A stretch of 64,000 bases of DNA, from positions 1 to 64,000 of the forward strand of contig NZ_JAJOMC010000021.1 in NCBI RefSeq assembly GCF_021129155.1, read 5' to 3'. Below, piece after piece: positions 56,177 through 64,000 of the stretch. A program made the position numbers and the translations under genes. Source of the stretch: Arthrobacter sp. AK04 (GTDB lineage Bacteria > Actinomycetota > Actinomycetes > Actinomycetales > Micrococcaceae). Each line of letters opens with the position of its first letter. The first letter of the stretch is position 1. The notes beneath the pieces were generated by a model, which saw only the letters and a program-made list of their open reading frames with translations, was not told where the DNA came from and did no database searches.

Positions 56177-57589
56177 ATGGTGTCACCAAAGGATTCAGAC
56201 GCGGAGGAGCCCGGGGACCCCGGCCTGCCTGCATGGCGGCAGACCCCGGAGCAGCACCCGCCTTTGGGAGGGCAGCAACGCGAGCAGCAACCCTGGGGTC
56301 CACCGCCGGATCGGCAGCAATCCTGGGGCGCGCCATCGGATCAGCAGCACCACTGGGGCCCGCCGCCGAATCAGCAGCAACCCTGGGGGCCGCCGGCGTG
56401 GCAGCAGCCGTGGGGCCAGCCCGGTCCGGCATACCCGGGCCCGCCGCGGGCGCAACCTCCCAACGCCGGCTATCCCGCCGGCTATCCCCATGGGGGCTCC
56501 CCCTACGGCCAGCCACGATATGTGGCTCCGCCCAAGCCGGGCATCGTCCCCCTGCGCCCCCTGATGTTCGGCGAGATCATGGACGGTTCCTTCCAAACGA
56601 TCAGGCGGAATGCAAAAGCCATGCTGGGTGCTTCCCTCCTGGCCCAGTCCCTTGCCGCCATCCTGACGGCTGTCCTTACGGCCGCCACAGCCACATCGGT
56701 GGGCTCCATCGAGGCCTGGGCGGAAAGCGCCAGCCCCGCCGACCTCACATCGCTCGGCCTGGGCTTCGTTGCCGCCATCATGCTGGTTGCCGTCCTGACC
56801 ATCTTCCTGGCCTCAGTCCTGCAGGGCGCCATGGTGGTGCCGGTGGCGCGGTCCATCCTGAACCGTCCCACCGGTTTCCGCCAGATGTGGGCCCTGGCCA
56901 GGCCGCGGGTGGGAGCACTGATGCGGCTGGCGGCACTGCTGATGGTTGCCGGCCTGCTTGCCATCCTCGTCCCGGCAGCGGCAACCGTCGCACTGATAGC
57001 CAGCATGGAGCGGATAGGCATCCTGCTGCTCATCCCCATGTTCCTCGGCCTTGTTGCCCTGTTCGTTTGGATCTACATCAAACTCATGGTGGCTCCGGCC
57101 GCCGTCGTCATTGAAGAACTGGGCGCGCTGGCCGCCCTGCGCAGGTCCTGGGAACTGACACGGGCCAACTGGTGGCGGATCCTTGGAATCACCCTGGTGG
57201 TGGGCATCATGGTGGGCGTCATCAGCCAGGTGGTCATGATTCCAGTAAGCCTTGTGCCTCCGCTGATGGCAGGCTTCGTGTCACCCCACGGGGGTGCCGG
57301 GCAGGATGTAGCCATCGCCGTCGCCGTCGGCATCATCACCGCCGTCCTCGGTGCACTTGCAGGAGCGTTGGGCTATGCCTTCCAGACGTCCGTCATGGCG
57401 CTGATCTACATGGACCTCCGGATGCGGAAGGACGGACTGGATATCTCGCTGCTCCGCATGATGGAGTCCGGCGCGGATCCGGACGGCATCCCGGGACGCG
57501 GCCACGGAACCGCCCGCTCCGGAGGATACGCCGGTGGCTGGAACCCCGGCACCGGGCCTGCGCCAAAGGCATGGCCGGATGGCCGCTGA
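56177..57589 (+). CDS. Pro/Gln-rich membrane protein with glycerophosphodiesterase-type membrane domain
   Basis: A 470-residue protein. Residues 1-125 are low-complexity, with repeated QQ-W-G-PP units that probably stay disordered in the cytoplasm. From PLRPLMFGEIMDGSFQTIRRN (about 132) come about six long helices in the pattern of the glycerophosphoryl diester phosphodiesterase membrane-domain (DUF7544-like) proteins of actinobacteria. No catalytic phosphodiesterase domain is present. GGGGGAAGGAAC precedes the ATG at 56177. It overlaps the DUF4129 gene by 11 bases and heads the operon with MoxR and DUF58. A role in envelope assembly is inferred from context. Confidence 0.82.
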   Translation: MVSPKDSDAEEPGDPGLPAWRQTPEQHPPLGGQQREQQPWGPPPDRQQSWGAPSDQQHHWGPPPNQQQPWGPPAWQQPWGQPGPAYPGPPRAQPPNAGYPAGYPHGGSPYGQPRYVAPPKPGIVPLRPLMFGEIMDGSFQTIRRNAKAMLGASLLAQSLAAILTAVLTAATATSVGSIEAWAESASPADLTSLGLGFVAAIMLVAVLTIFLASVLQGAMVVPVARSILNRPTGFRQMWALARPRVGALMRLAALLMVAGLLAILVPAAATVALIASMERIGILLLIPMFLGLVALFVWIYIKLMVAPAAVVIEELGALAALRRSWELTRANWWRILGITLVVGIMVGVISQVVMIPVSLVPPLMAGFVSPHGGAGQDVAIAVAVGIITAVLGALAGALGYAFQTSVMALIYMDLRMRKDGLDISLLRMMESGADPDGIPGRGHGTARSGGYAGGWNPGTGPAPKAWPDGR

Positions 57590-58256
57590 ACCGCCGGTGC
57601 TGCCGGGCGCGGAGGAAGCCCGCCGCTGGGCAGCAGAGGAGCTTTCACAACCTGAATACCGCGACGCCGCGCCGCCCTGGGTGGAGACGCTTTGGGAGGA
57701 CTTCCTGGATTGGCTTTCGTCCCTGGACGGGTCCCCGGATCCGGCCAGTACGGTGCCAAGCCCCGTCATTGGACTGGTGATCGCAGTGATCATCATCGCC
57801 GCGGTGATCATCGCCAAACCCAGGCTGAACCACAGGGAGCGGCAGGTTAAAGAGGTGTTCGGTACCGAAAGCGTTCTGGCGGCCGCCGACTACCGGCGGC
57901 GCGCTGAAAGTTCCGCAGCGGCTGGAAGGTGGGCAGACGCCGTCGTGGACCGTTTCCGGGCCCTGGTCCGCTCTGCCGAAGACCGCACCATCCTGGACCC
58001 CCAGCCGGGGCGGACGGCCGATGAAGTAGCCCGGGACCTGGCGCTTCCCTTCAGCACCGAAGCGCAGCGCCTGGGCTGGGCGGCAGGCACCTTCGACGCC
58101 ATCCGCTATGGAAACAGGGCGGCGGACGAGGGAGACTACCGGGCGATGGCCGGCCTGGACAACGCGCTCGAAGCCCTCAGGCCCGTCCGCAGCCCGGACC
58201 ACCAGGACGGAAGCCACCAGGACCTCGGAGTATCGCATCCGGCGGCCCTGCCATGA
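57579..58256 (+). CDS. DUF4129 membrane protein
   Basis: A 225-residue protein starting at the ATG at 57579. It has a conserved N-terminal amphipathic part (AEELSQPEYRDAAPPW, then LWEDFLDWLSSL), one membrane helix (about 63-80) and a C-terminal DUF4129 domain in the cytoplasm (ADYRRRAESSAAAGRWADAVVDRFRALVR, then GRTADEVARDLA). DUF4129 proteins occur with MoxR, DUF58 and DUF4350 genes in actinobacteria (Rv3692-Rv3695 region). The function is unknown. It overlaps its neighbours by 11 and 4 bases. Confidence 0.88.
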   Translation: MAAEPPVLPGAEEARRWAAEELSQPEYRDAAPPWVETLWEDFLDWLSSLDGSPDPASTVPSPVIGLVIAVIIIAAVIIAKPRLNHRERQVKEVFGTESVLAAADYRRRAESSAAAGRWADAVVDRFRALVRSAEDRTILDPQPGRTADEVARDLALPFSTEAQRLGWAAGTFDAIRYGNRAADEGDYRAMAGLDNALEALRPVRSPDHQDGSHQDLGVSHPAALP

Positions 58257-59442
58257 CGGGGACAACGCCGGCTTCCACACGTCATGAAAGCCCCAACGCG
58301 GACCAGGCTCCCCTCCGCAGGAGAGGTTGGCTCCGGCGGCACCGTGCCATTGCGGCATTCAGCGCCGTGGTGGCTGCCGCGCTGGGACTGGTGCTCTGGG
58401 CGCAGCTCAGTCCTAAAGGCGACGCCGTTCCGTTGTCGGTCCACAATGCCGGCCCCGAGGGCGCCCGCGCAGTCACGCAGATCCTGGAAAGGCACGGCGT
58501 TGCGGTCCAGGATGCACGAAGCTACGAAGCAGCCATGGCAGCGCTGCAGGCGGGTTCCTCCCCCACCCTGCTGCTCTACGACAGGAACGGCTTCCTGGGC
58601 GGGCCCCGTCTCCTCAACCTGGCGGCGTCCGCGCAGAGGATGGTGGTGGTATCCCCGAGGCTCCAGACCCTCGACGGCCTCGATGCCGGCATCCGGCAGG
58701 CGGGGGTTGTGCCTGACGCCTCTCCGGTGCTGGAGCCCGGGTGCAGCCTGCCTGACCCGCAAGCCGCAGGTACGGTTTCCGGGGAGTCCGGCTTCCTGTA
58801 CGACGGCGGGACGTCCTGCTACCGGCCGGACGGTTCCGGCGCCGGACTCGTTGCCGCCAGCAGCGACGGACGGCTCATCGTCGTCGGCAGCACCGCCGTC
58901 TTTAGTAACGGAGAGCTGGACCGGCTTGGGCATGCCGCGCTCGCCATCCGTACCCTCGGCCCGTCCCCGGACCTTGTTTGGTACATCCCAACCCTTGAAG
59001 ACCTGGAAACCGGGGGCAGACCCGAAAGCCTCGACGAGCTGGCCCCCGACTGGGTGCGCTTCCTTGGCCCATGGCTCGTCCTGGTTGGCCTGGCGGCAAT
59101 AGCCTGGCGTGGCAGGCGCCTTGGCCCGCTGGTGTTTGAGCCCTTGCCGGTTGTGGTCAAGGCAGCGGAGACGGCAGAGGGCCGGGCGAGGCTCTATCAA
59201 GACTCCCGCGCCGTGGACCAGGCCCGGGACAACCTCCGGGCCGGTACGCTGGTGCGGCTTTCCGGGCATCTGCGCACCGGGCCAGGCGCCACTGCCGGCC
59301 AGGTCATCGAAGCAGCCGCGCAACACCTCGGCAGGCCGGCCCGGGATATCCGCGAACTCGTTAACGAACGTCCCGGCACCGAGGCGAGGCTTGTGGCCTG
59401 GTCACGGGAGCTGGACACCCTAGAGAAAGAAGTCAAGAGCCG

Positions 59443-59446
<4 letters not shown>
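58253..59446 (+). CDS. DUF4350 membrane protein
   Basis: A 397-residue protein with a basic N-terminus, a membrane helix (about 30-50), an extracytoplasmic DUF4350 domain (about 60-255, GPEGARAVTQILERHGVAVQ), and a second helix (about 275-293). The cytoplasmic C-terminus carries EGRARLYQDSRAVDQARDNLR. The family is thought to act with MoxR and DUF58 partners. It has start and stop overlaps of 4 bases with both neighbours, so the operon is translationally coupled. Confidence 0.88.
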
Positions 59447-60437
<991 letters not shown>

Positions 60438-60438
<1 letters not shown>

Positions 60439-61730
60439 TGGCCATCTCCGGCCGTTTCGTGCTGCTGGTGCTGCTGGGCGTGGTGCCGGTTCTCCTGCTG
60501 CCCGGCTGGGGAACGGTGCTGTTGGTGGCCGGGCTGCTGACGGTTCTTGCCGCCGTCGACCTTCTGGCAGCAGCACCTCTGCGGACGGTCAGCCTCCAGC
60601 GCACAGAGCCCGGAAACGTCACCCTGCATGCGTCTGCGGATGCTCTACTCACGGTCCGGAACGACGGCGGCCGCCGGCTCCGCGGAGTCCTCCGCGATGC
60701 CTGGCAACCCTCCGCCGGAGCGGAGAATGCGGTACAGGACATTGAGGTTCCGGCCGGCGAGCGCAGGCGCGTCACCGTCCGGCTGCGTCCCGTCCGGCGC
60801 GGAGACCTGCGGACACCGCACGTCACCCTCCGCTCGTTTGGCCCCCTCCTGCTGGCGGCGCGCCAGCGGACCGTGCAGTGCCCCGGCTCGCTGCGGGTGC
60901 TGCCTCCTTTCCATTCACGGCGGCACCTGCCCTCTAAGCTTCGTAAACTGCGCGAGCTCGACGGCAAGGCCGCGGTACAGATCCGGGGCGCGGGCACCGA
61001 GTTCGATTCCCTGCGGGACTACGTCCGCGGCGACGACGTCCGGTCGATTGACTGGCGGGCCACGGCACGCCGGTCAGCGGTGGTGGTGCGCACCTGGCGG
61101 CCGGAACGGGACCGCCGTGTGGTCATGGTCCTTGATACCTCGAGGACGTCCGCAGCAAGGATCGACGACGAAACCCGACTGGATACGGGCATGGAAGCGG
61201 CGCTCCTGCTGGGCGTCCTCGCGGAGCGGGGCGGGGACCGGGTGGATTTCCTCGCCTTTGACCGCCGGACACGCGCCCGGGCAGGGTCCGCCGGGCAGGG
61301 GAACCTCCTGGGACAGATGGTCCAGGCCATGGCACCGCTTGAAGCCGACCTCATCGAGATGGACTGGCCGTCCGTCCCGGCGCAGGTCCGCGCCGTGTCC
61401 GCGCACCGGTCCCTCGTTGTGCTGCTGACATCGCTGGACGGCGGCGCACCCGAGGAAGGCCTGCTTCCCGTTGCGGCCCAGCTGGCCCGGCAGCATGTGG
61501 TGGTGGTTGCGGCGGTCCGGGACCCGCAGCTGGGAACCATGCTCGAGGAACGCGCCGACGCCACCGGTGTCTTCCGGGCCGCCGCGGCAGAGCGGGCGCT
61601 CCTGCAGCGCGCGGCGATCAGCGCAGAGCTCCGGCAGCATGGCGTGTCAGTGGTGGATGCCGAACCCCACCAGCTGCCGCCGCGGCTGGCGGACATGTAC
61701 ATCAGGCTCAAGGCTGCCGGTACATTGTGA
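60438..61730 (+). CDS. DUF58 protein, MoxR partner
   Basis: A 430-residue protein with two N-terminal membrane helices (about 8-45), a beta-rich middle, and the DUF58 motif GDDVRSIDWRATARR (about 197-211). A VWA-like domain follows, with VVMVLDTSRTSAARIDDETRLD, a MIDAS-type DxSxS variant (Asp-Thr-Ser). It likely forms a complex with the upstream MoxR ATPase. The start overlaps the MoxR stop by one base. Function in the cell is unknown, although the class is often tied to envelope stress or secretion. Confidence 0.92.
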
Positions 61731-61775
61731 GGTCACAGCACCTTGTTCCAGCCACATTCCCAGCAGGAGGTTCCC

Positions 61776-62489
61776 ATGAACATTCCCATCTACCAGCAGG
61801 CCCTCGGCGCGGACTTTTCGCGCCTGCAGCCCGAGCTGCAGGACTACTTTTCCCTGGTTCCCGGCTCGGGCCGCTACGGCGTGGGTGAAGGAACGTTCGA
61901 CGTCGTGGGCTGCCGGCAGGAGTGGCTGCGGCCTTTGCTGCGGCTCACCAGCGGGGAGGAAGCGTTCTTTCCCGAGTACGGCGAAAACATTCCGTTCCGC
62001 ATCGAAAACCACGCCCACCAGGACCCCTTTGGCCGCTCCAGCCTTACGGCCCGTCGTGAGATCCGGTTCCCGGGGCGCACCCGCATCTTCCAGGACACCA
62101 CAAGCGCCACCCGCCGGGACGGAGCGCCCCAGCTGGTGGATTACGTGGGCCGGTACCGGCGGCTGGTCACCGACCTGAACCTGAGCGTCACGGCAGAGGG
62201 CCGGCTGCGGGGCGTATCGGAAGCATCACGGCTCCTTCTGGGCCCCCTCCGCATTCCGCTTCCTGCCGCCCTGGACGCCAAGGCCTACGCCGAACAGTGG
62301 TGGGACCCGGCAGAAGGGCCCGCCGGGAAACACCGGATCCAGGTGAAGGTCATCCAGCCGCAGATCGGGCTGGTCCTGGTCTACGCCGGCAGCTTCGACT
62401 ACCGGCTGCGACCCTACACCGGCGGCAGTTCAGCCCACAGCTTCCTGCCGCGCTACGCGCAGCCGGACCGCTGGGAGAACCGGGTCTGA
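61776..62489 (+). CDS. DUF4166 protein
   Basis: A 237-residue soluble protein starting at the ATG at 61776 behind AGGAGGTTCCC, one of the strongest ribosome sites in the window. It has the DUF4166 features: SRLQPELQDYFSLVPGSGRYGVGEGTFDVVGC near the N-terminus, FPFRIENHAHQDPFGRSSLTARREIRFPGRTR-like middle residues, and LVYAGSFDYRL near the end. The function is unknown; some DUF4166 members are fused to Rossmann or isoprenoid-related domains. It follows DUF58 by 45 bases and may belong to that operon. Confidence 0.85.
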   Translation: MNIPIYQQALGADFSRLQPELQDYFSLVPGSGRYGVGEGTFDVVGCRQEWLRPLLRLTSGEEAFFPEYGENIPFRIENHAHQDPFGRSSLTARREIRFPGRTRIFQDTTSATRRDGAPQLVDYVGRYRRLVTDLNLSVTAEGRLRGVSEASRLLLGPLRIPLPAALDAKAYAEQWWDPAEGPAGKHRIQVKVIQPQIGLVLVYAGSFDYRLRPYTGGSSAHSFLPRYAQPDRWENRV

Positions 62490-62513
62490 CTCCCGTGGCG
62501 GAAGCCGCGCCGG

Positions 62514-63587
62514 CTAGCCCTGGGCGAGCTGGTTAAGCCCGTCTGCAAGCTGGGTGAGCCTGCCCAGCACGGCCGTGGCCTGCGATGGCGAGCAGCCGGC
62601 AAGCCCGGCCGAGGGTGTAACCCGGATGGAAGCCAGGGTGTCTGCCGGTAGCCCCAGCTGCCGCCAGGGCCGCCACACAGCCTCCACTGATTCAGCGACC
62701 TTTGGCAGTGGCCCGCCGGCCGCCTCCAGCGCGCCGAGCCAGAGGCTTGTGCCTGATTCCACCGCTCCGGCCAGCTGCTCCCGCTGCCGCGAGGTCAAGG
62801 CCTTCAGTGGAACAGCGATGCCGTCCGCCCCGGCAGCCAGGATCTGCTCGAAGGGCGCCTCCACCTCCGGCACAGAAATTACTGCTTCGACGGCGCCCGC
62901 GGCCCGCAGGGCGTCAAGGACCACCCGCCATGATTCGCGGGCTTCGGATGCCGGCACCGCCCGGAGGGTACGGTAGCCGCTGGAGGTGGGAATGGTGCCG
63001 GCCAGCACCGCGGCGATGTCCGGCTCGTCCACCTGGACTACCAGGCGCGCGCCCGGCACGGCGGCCGCCACCCGGGAGAGGTATCCCCCTACACCGGCGG
63101 CAAGCGAGGCTGCAAGGTCCCGCCGGGCACCGTAGTCGAGGAGGGCCCGCTCGCCGTTGTGCAGGTGGAGCCCCGCCGCCAGGCTCAGCGGCCCCACCAG
63201 CTGGACCTTGATCTCCGTGGCAGGGTTCTCCTCGGCACCGGCTACGTCCGCAAGGACGTTGATGTCCGTGGCCAGGGCTGACGCGGCGCGGCGGAAGTCC
63301 TTGCCGGGACGGTCAACCAACCGCCACCCATAGGGCTGGACGTCTACGGCAAGCTCCGCAAGGAGGGAGGCCGTACGCCCCAGGGCATCGGAACCAACTC
63401 CGCGGTCCGGCAGTTCGGCGAGGAACGGCAGGTGCGGGCTGCCCAGTTCACCCCGGATGATCCTGGCCGCCTCGACGGGGTCTTCGCCCGGCCACGGTCC
63501 CAATGCGGTGGCCGTTACTTCCCGCGGCGGAGCGGGTGCCGGTGAGGAGGCACTGCCGCGGTGTTCGTGCCTTTCGACCATGCTCAC
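62514..63587 (-). CDS. MetE-like (cobalamin-independent methionine synthase-like) protein
   Basis: A 357-residue single-barrel protein resembling the C-terminal half of MetE, as in several actinobacterial annotations. QVDEP (VVQVDEPDIA near residue 185) and VTPSAGLAGCSP near the end recall MetE's VDEP and CGL-type motifs. The usual zinc-binding His-x-Cys stretch of MetE is not evident: the expected area reads AVISVPEVEAPFEQ. Catalysis of homocysteine methylation is therefore doubtful. GTG at 63587 overlaps the stop of the chorismate mutase gene by 4 bases, so the two are translationally coupled. Its short length (MetE is about 750 residues) fits the stand-alone family. Confidence 0.75.
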   Translation of the reverse strand: MSMVERHEHRGSASSPAPAPPREVTATALGPWPGEDPVEAARIIRGELGSPHLPFLAELPDRGVGSDALGRTASLLAELAVDVQPYGWRLVDRPGKDFRRAASALATDINVLADVAGAEENPATEIKVQLVGPLSLAAGLHLHNGERALLDYGARRDLAASLAAGVGGYLSRVAAAVPGARLVVQVDEPDIAAVLAGTIPTSSGYRTLRAVPASEARESWRVVLDALRAAGAVEAVISVPEVEAPFEQILAAGADGIAVPLKALTSRQREQLAGAVESGTSLWLGALEAAGGPLPKVAESVEAVWRPWRQLGLPADTLASIRVTPSAGLAGCSPSQATAVLGRLTQLADGLNQLAQG

Positions 63588-63991
63588 GCGAGGGCTGATG
63601 CCTGCGGGTGCTGGCCCGAGGCAGCCTCATGGTCTTCGGCGATGGCCTCGTGGTGCCTGATGACTTCGCCAATGATGAAGTTGAGGAACTTCTCGGCAAA
63701 GGCCGGGTCCAGGTGGGCGTCCTCGGCAAGGCGGCGAAGCCTCGCGATCTGCGCGGCCTCACGGCCGGGATCGCCGGCGGGCAGCCGGTGGGCGGCCTTG
63801 AGGAAGCCCACCTTCTGGGTGGCCTTGAAGCGCTCCGCCAGCAGGTAAACCAGGGTGGCATCAATGTTGTCGATGCTCGAACGGATGGAGAGCAGTTCAG
63901 CCATCACCGACTGGTCCACCTGGTCCGCCAGCGAACTGGCTGAGGGGTCGTAGTCATCGGAGTCAGGAGTGTGAAGGTTGTGCTGCGTCAT
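63584..63991 (-). CDS. Chorismate mutase, AroQ type
   Basis: Converts chorismate to prephenate for phenylalanine and tyrosine. The 135-residue protein is all-helical, with LLSIRSSIDNIDATLVYLLAERF and the active-site pattern AERFKATQKVGFLKAAHRLP, then ARLRRLAEDAHLDPAFAEKFLNFIIGEVIRHHEAI. No signal peptide is present, so it is the intracellular type. The start is the ATG at 63989-63991, close to the window end. It is coupled to the MetE-like gene downstream. Confidence 0.93.
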   Translation of the reverse strand: MTQHNLHTPDSDDYDPSASSLADQVDQSVMAELLSIRSSIDNIDATLVYLLAERFKATQKVGFLKAAHRLPAGDPGREAAQIARLRRLAEDAHLDPAFAEKFLNFIIGEVIRHHEAIAEDHEAASGQHPQASALA

Positions 63992-64000
63992 GGTTCAAGT

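Overview
The window is high-GC actinobacterial chromosome and looks like Arthrobacter, Pseudarthrobacter or a close Micrococcaceae relative. The reasons are the consistently high-GC coding sequence and several blocks that match conserved actinobacterial (including mycobacterial) gene order: whiB1 beside pdtaS; secA, hpf, comFC, lpqB, mtrB, mtrA; a Tad-like cluster resembling Rv3654c-Rv3659c; and the 180-kDa-type NAD-glutamate dehydrogenase. Genus assignment is inference. No rRNA, tRNA, transposase, CRISPR array or prophage gene was recognised.

Layout. 1-1282: tail of a surface-repeat protein, then prfB. 1.4-6.1 kb: a leftward Tad-like secretion/pilus operon (tadA, tadB, tadC, a small prepilin-like gene and three TadE/G-like pseudopilin genes). 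6.4-9.0 kb: a secreted GH25 muramidase whose FG-GAP repeat region has been doubled by a nearly identical 762-bp tandem duplication. 9.5-29.3 kb: a large cell-surface polysaccharide locus with GtrA, two GT-C-like membrane proteins, a Wzx-type flippase, five GT2 glycosyltransferases besides GlfT2, all enzymes for dTDP-L-rhamnose (rmlA, rmlB, an rmlC-rmlD fusion), and a tightly overlapping operon for galactofuranan synthesis and ABC export (glf, glfT2, permease, ATPase). The rhamnose genes sit in two divergent operons that share an intergenic region carrying a 17-bp palindrome.

29.5-33.6 kb: a 1383-residue FHA/FtsK ATPase of type VII secretion (EccC/EssC) architecture, with no WXG100 or other Ecc gene beside it. 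33.7-41.1 kb: a small membrane protein, whiB1, the sensor kinase pdtaS and NAD-GDH. 41.2-45.7 kb: CpaE-like and CpaB-like (SAF) genes, a small HTH gene, an unrecognised conserved gene, a LysM membrane protein and an Rv3235-family gene. 45.7-56.0 kb: secA, a YcaQ-type glycosylase, hpf, comFC, lpqB, mtrB and mtrA, all leftward. 56.2-62.5 kb: a rightward operon of a membrane protein, DUF4129, DUF4350, MoxR ATPase, DUF58 and DUF4166. 62.5-64 kb: a MetE-like protein and chorismate mutase.

How it fits together: most of the window builds, exports or remodels the cell envelope. The polysaccharide locus makes rhamnose- and galactofuranose-containing polymer(s). It holds both a flippase and an ABC exporter, so two polymers or two export routes are likely. 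MtrAB-LpqB, GH25 and the LysM protein belong to wall turnover, and the Tad-like operon and the EccC-like motor are export machines whose substrates are not evident here. The best candidates for something new are the orphan EccC-like motor, the dispersed GtrA/GtrB/GT-C system, the repeat-duplicated muramidase with an odd leader, and the palindrome and phased-repeat regulatory sites.
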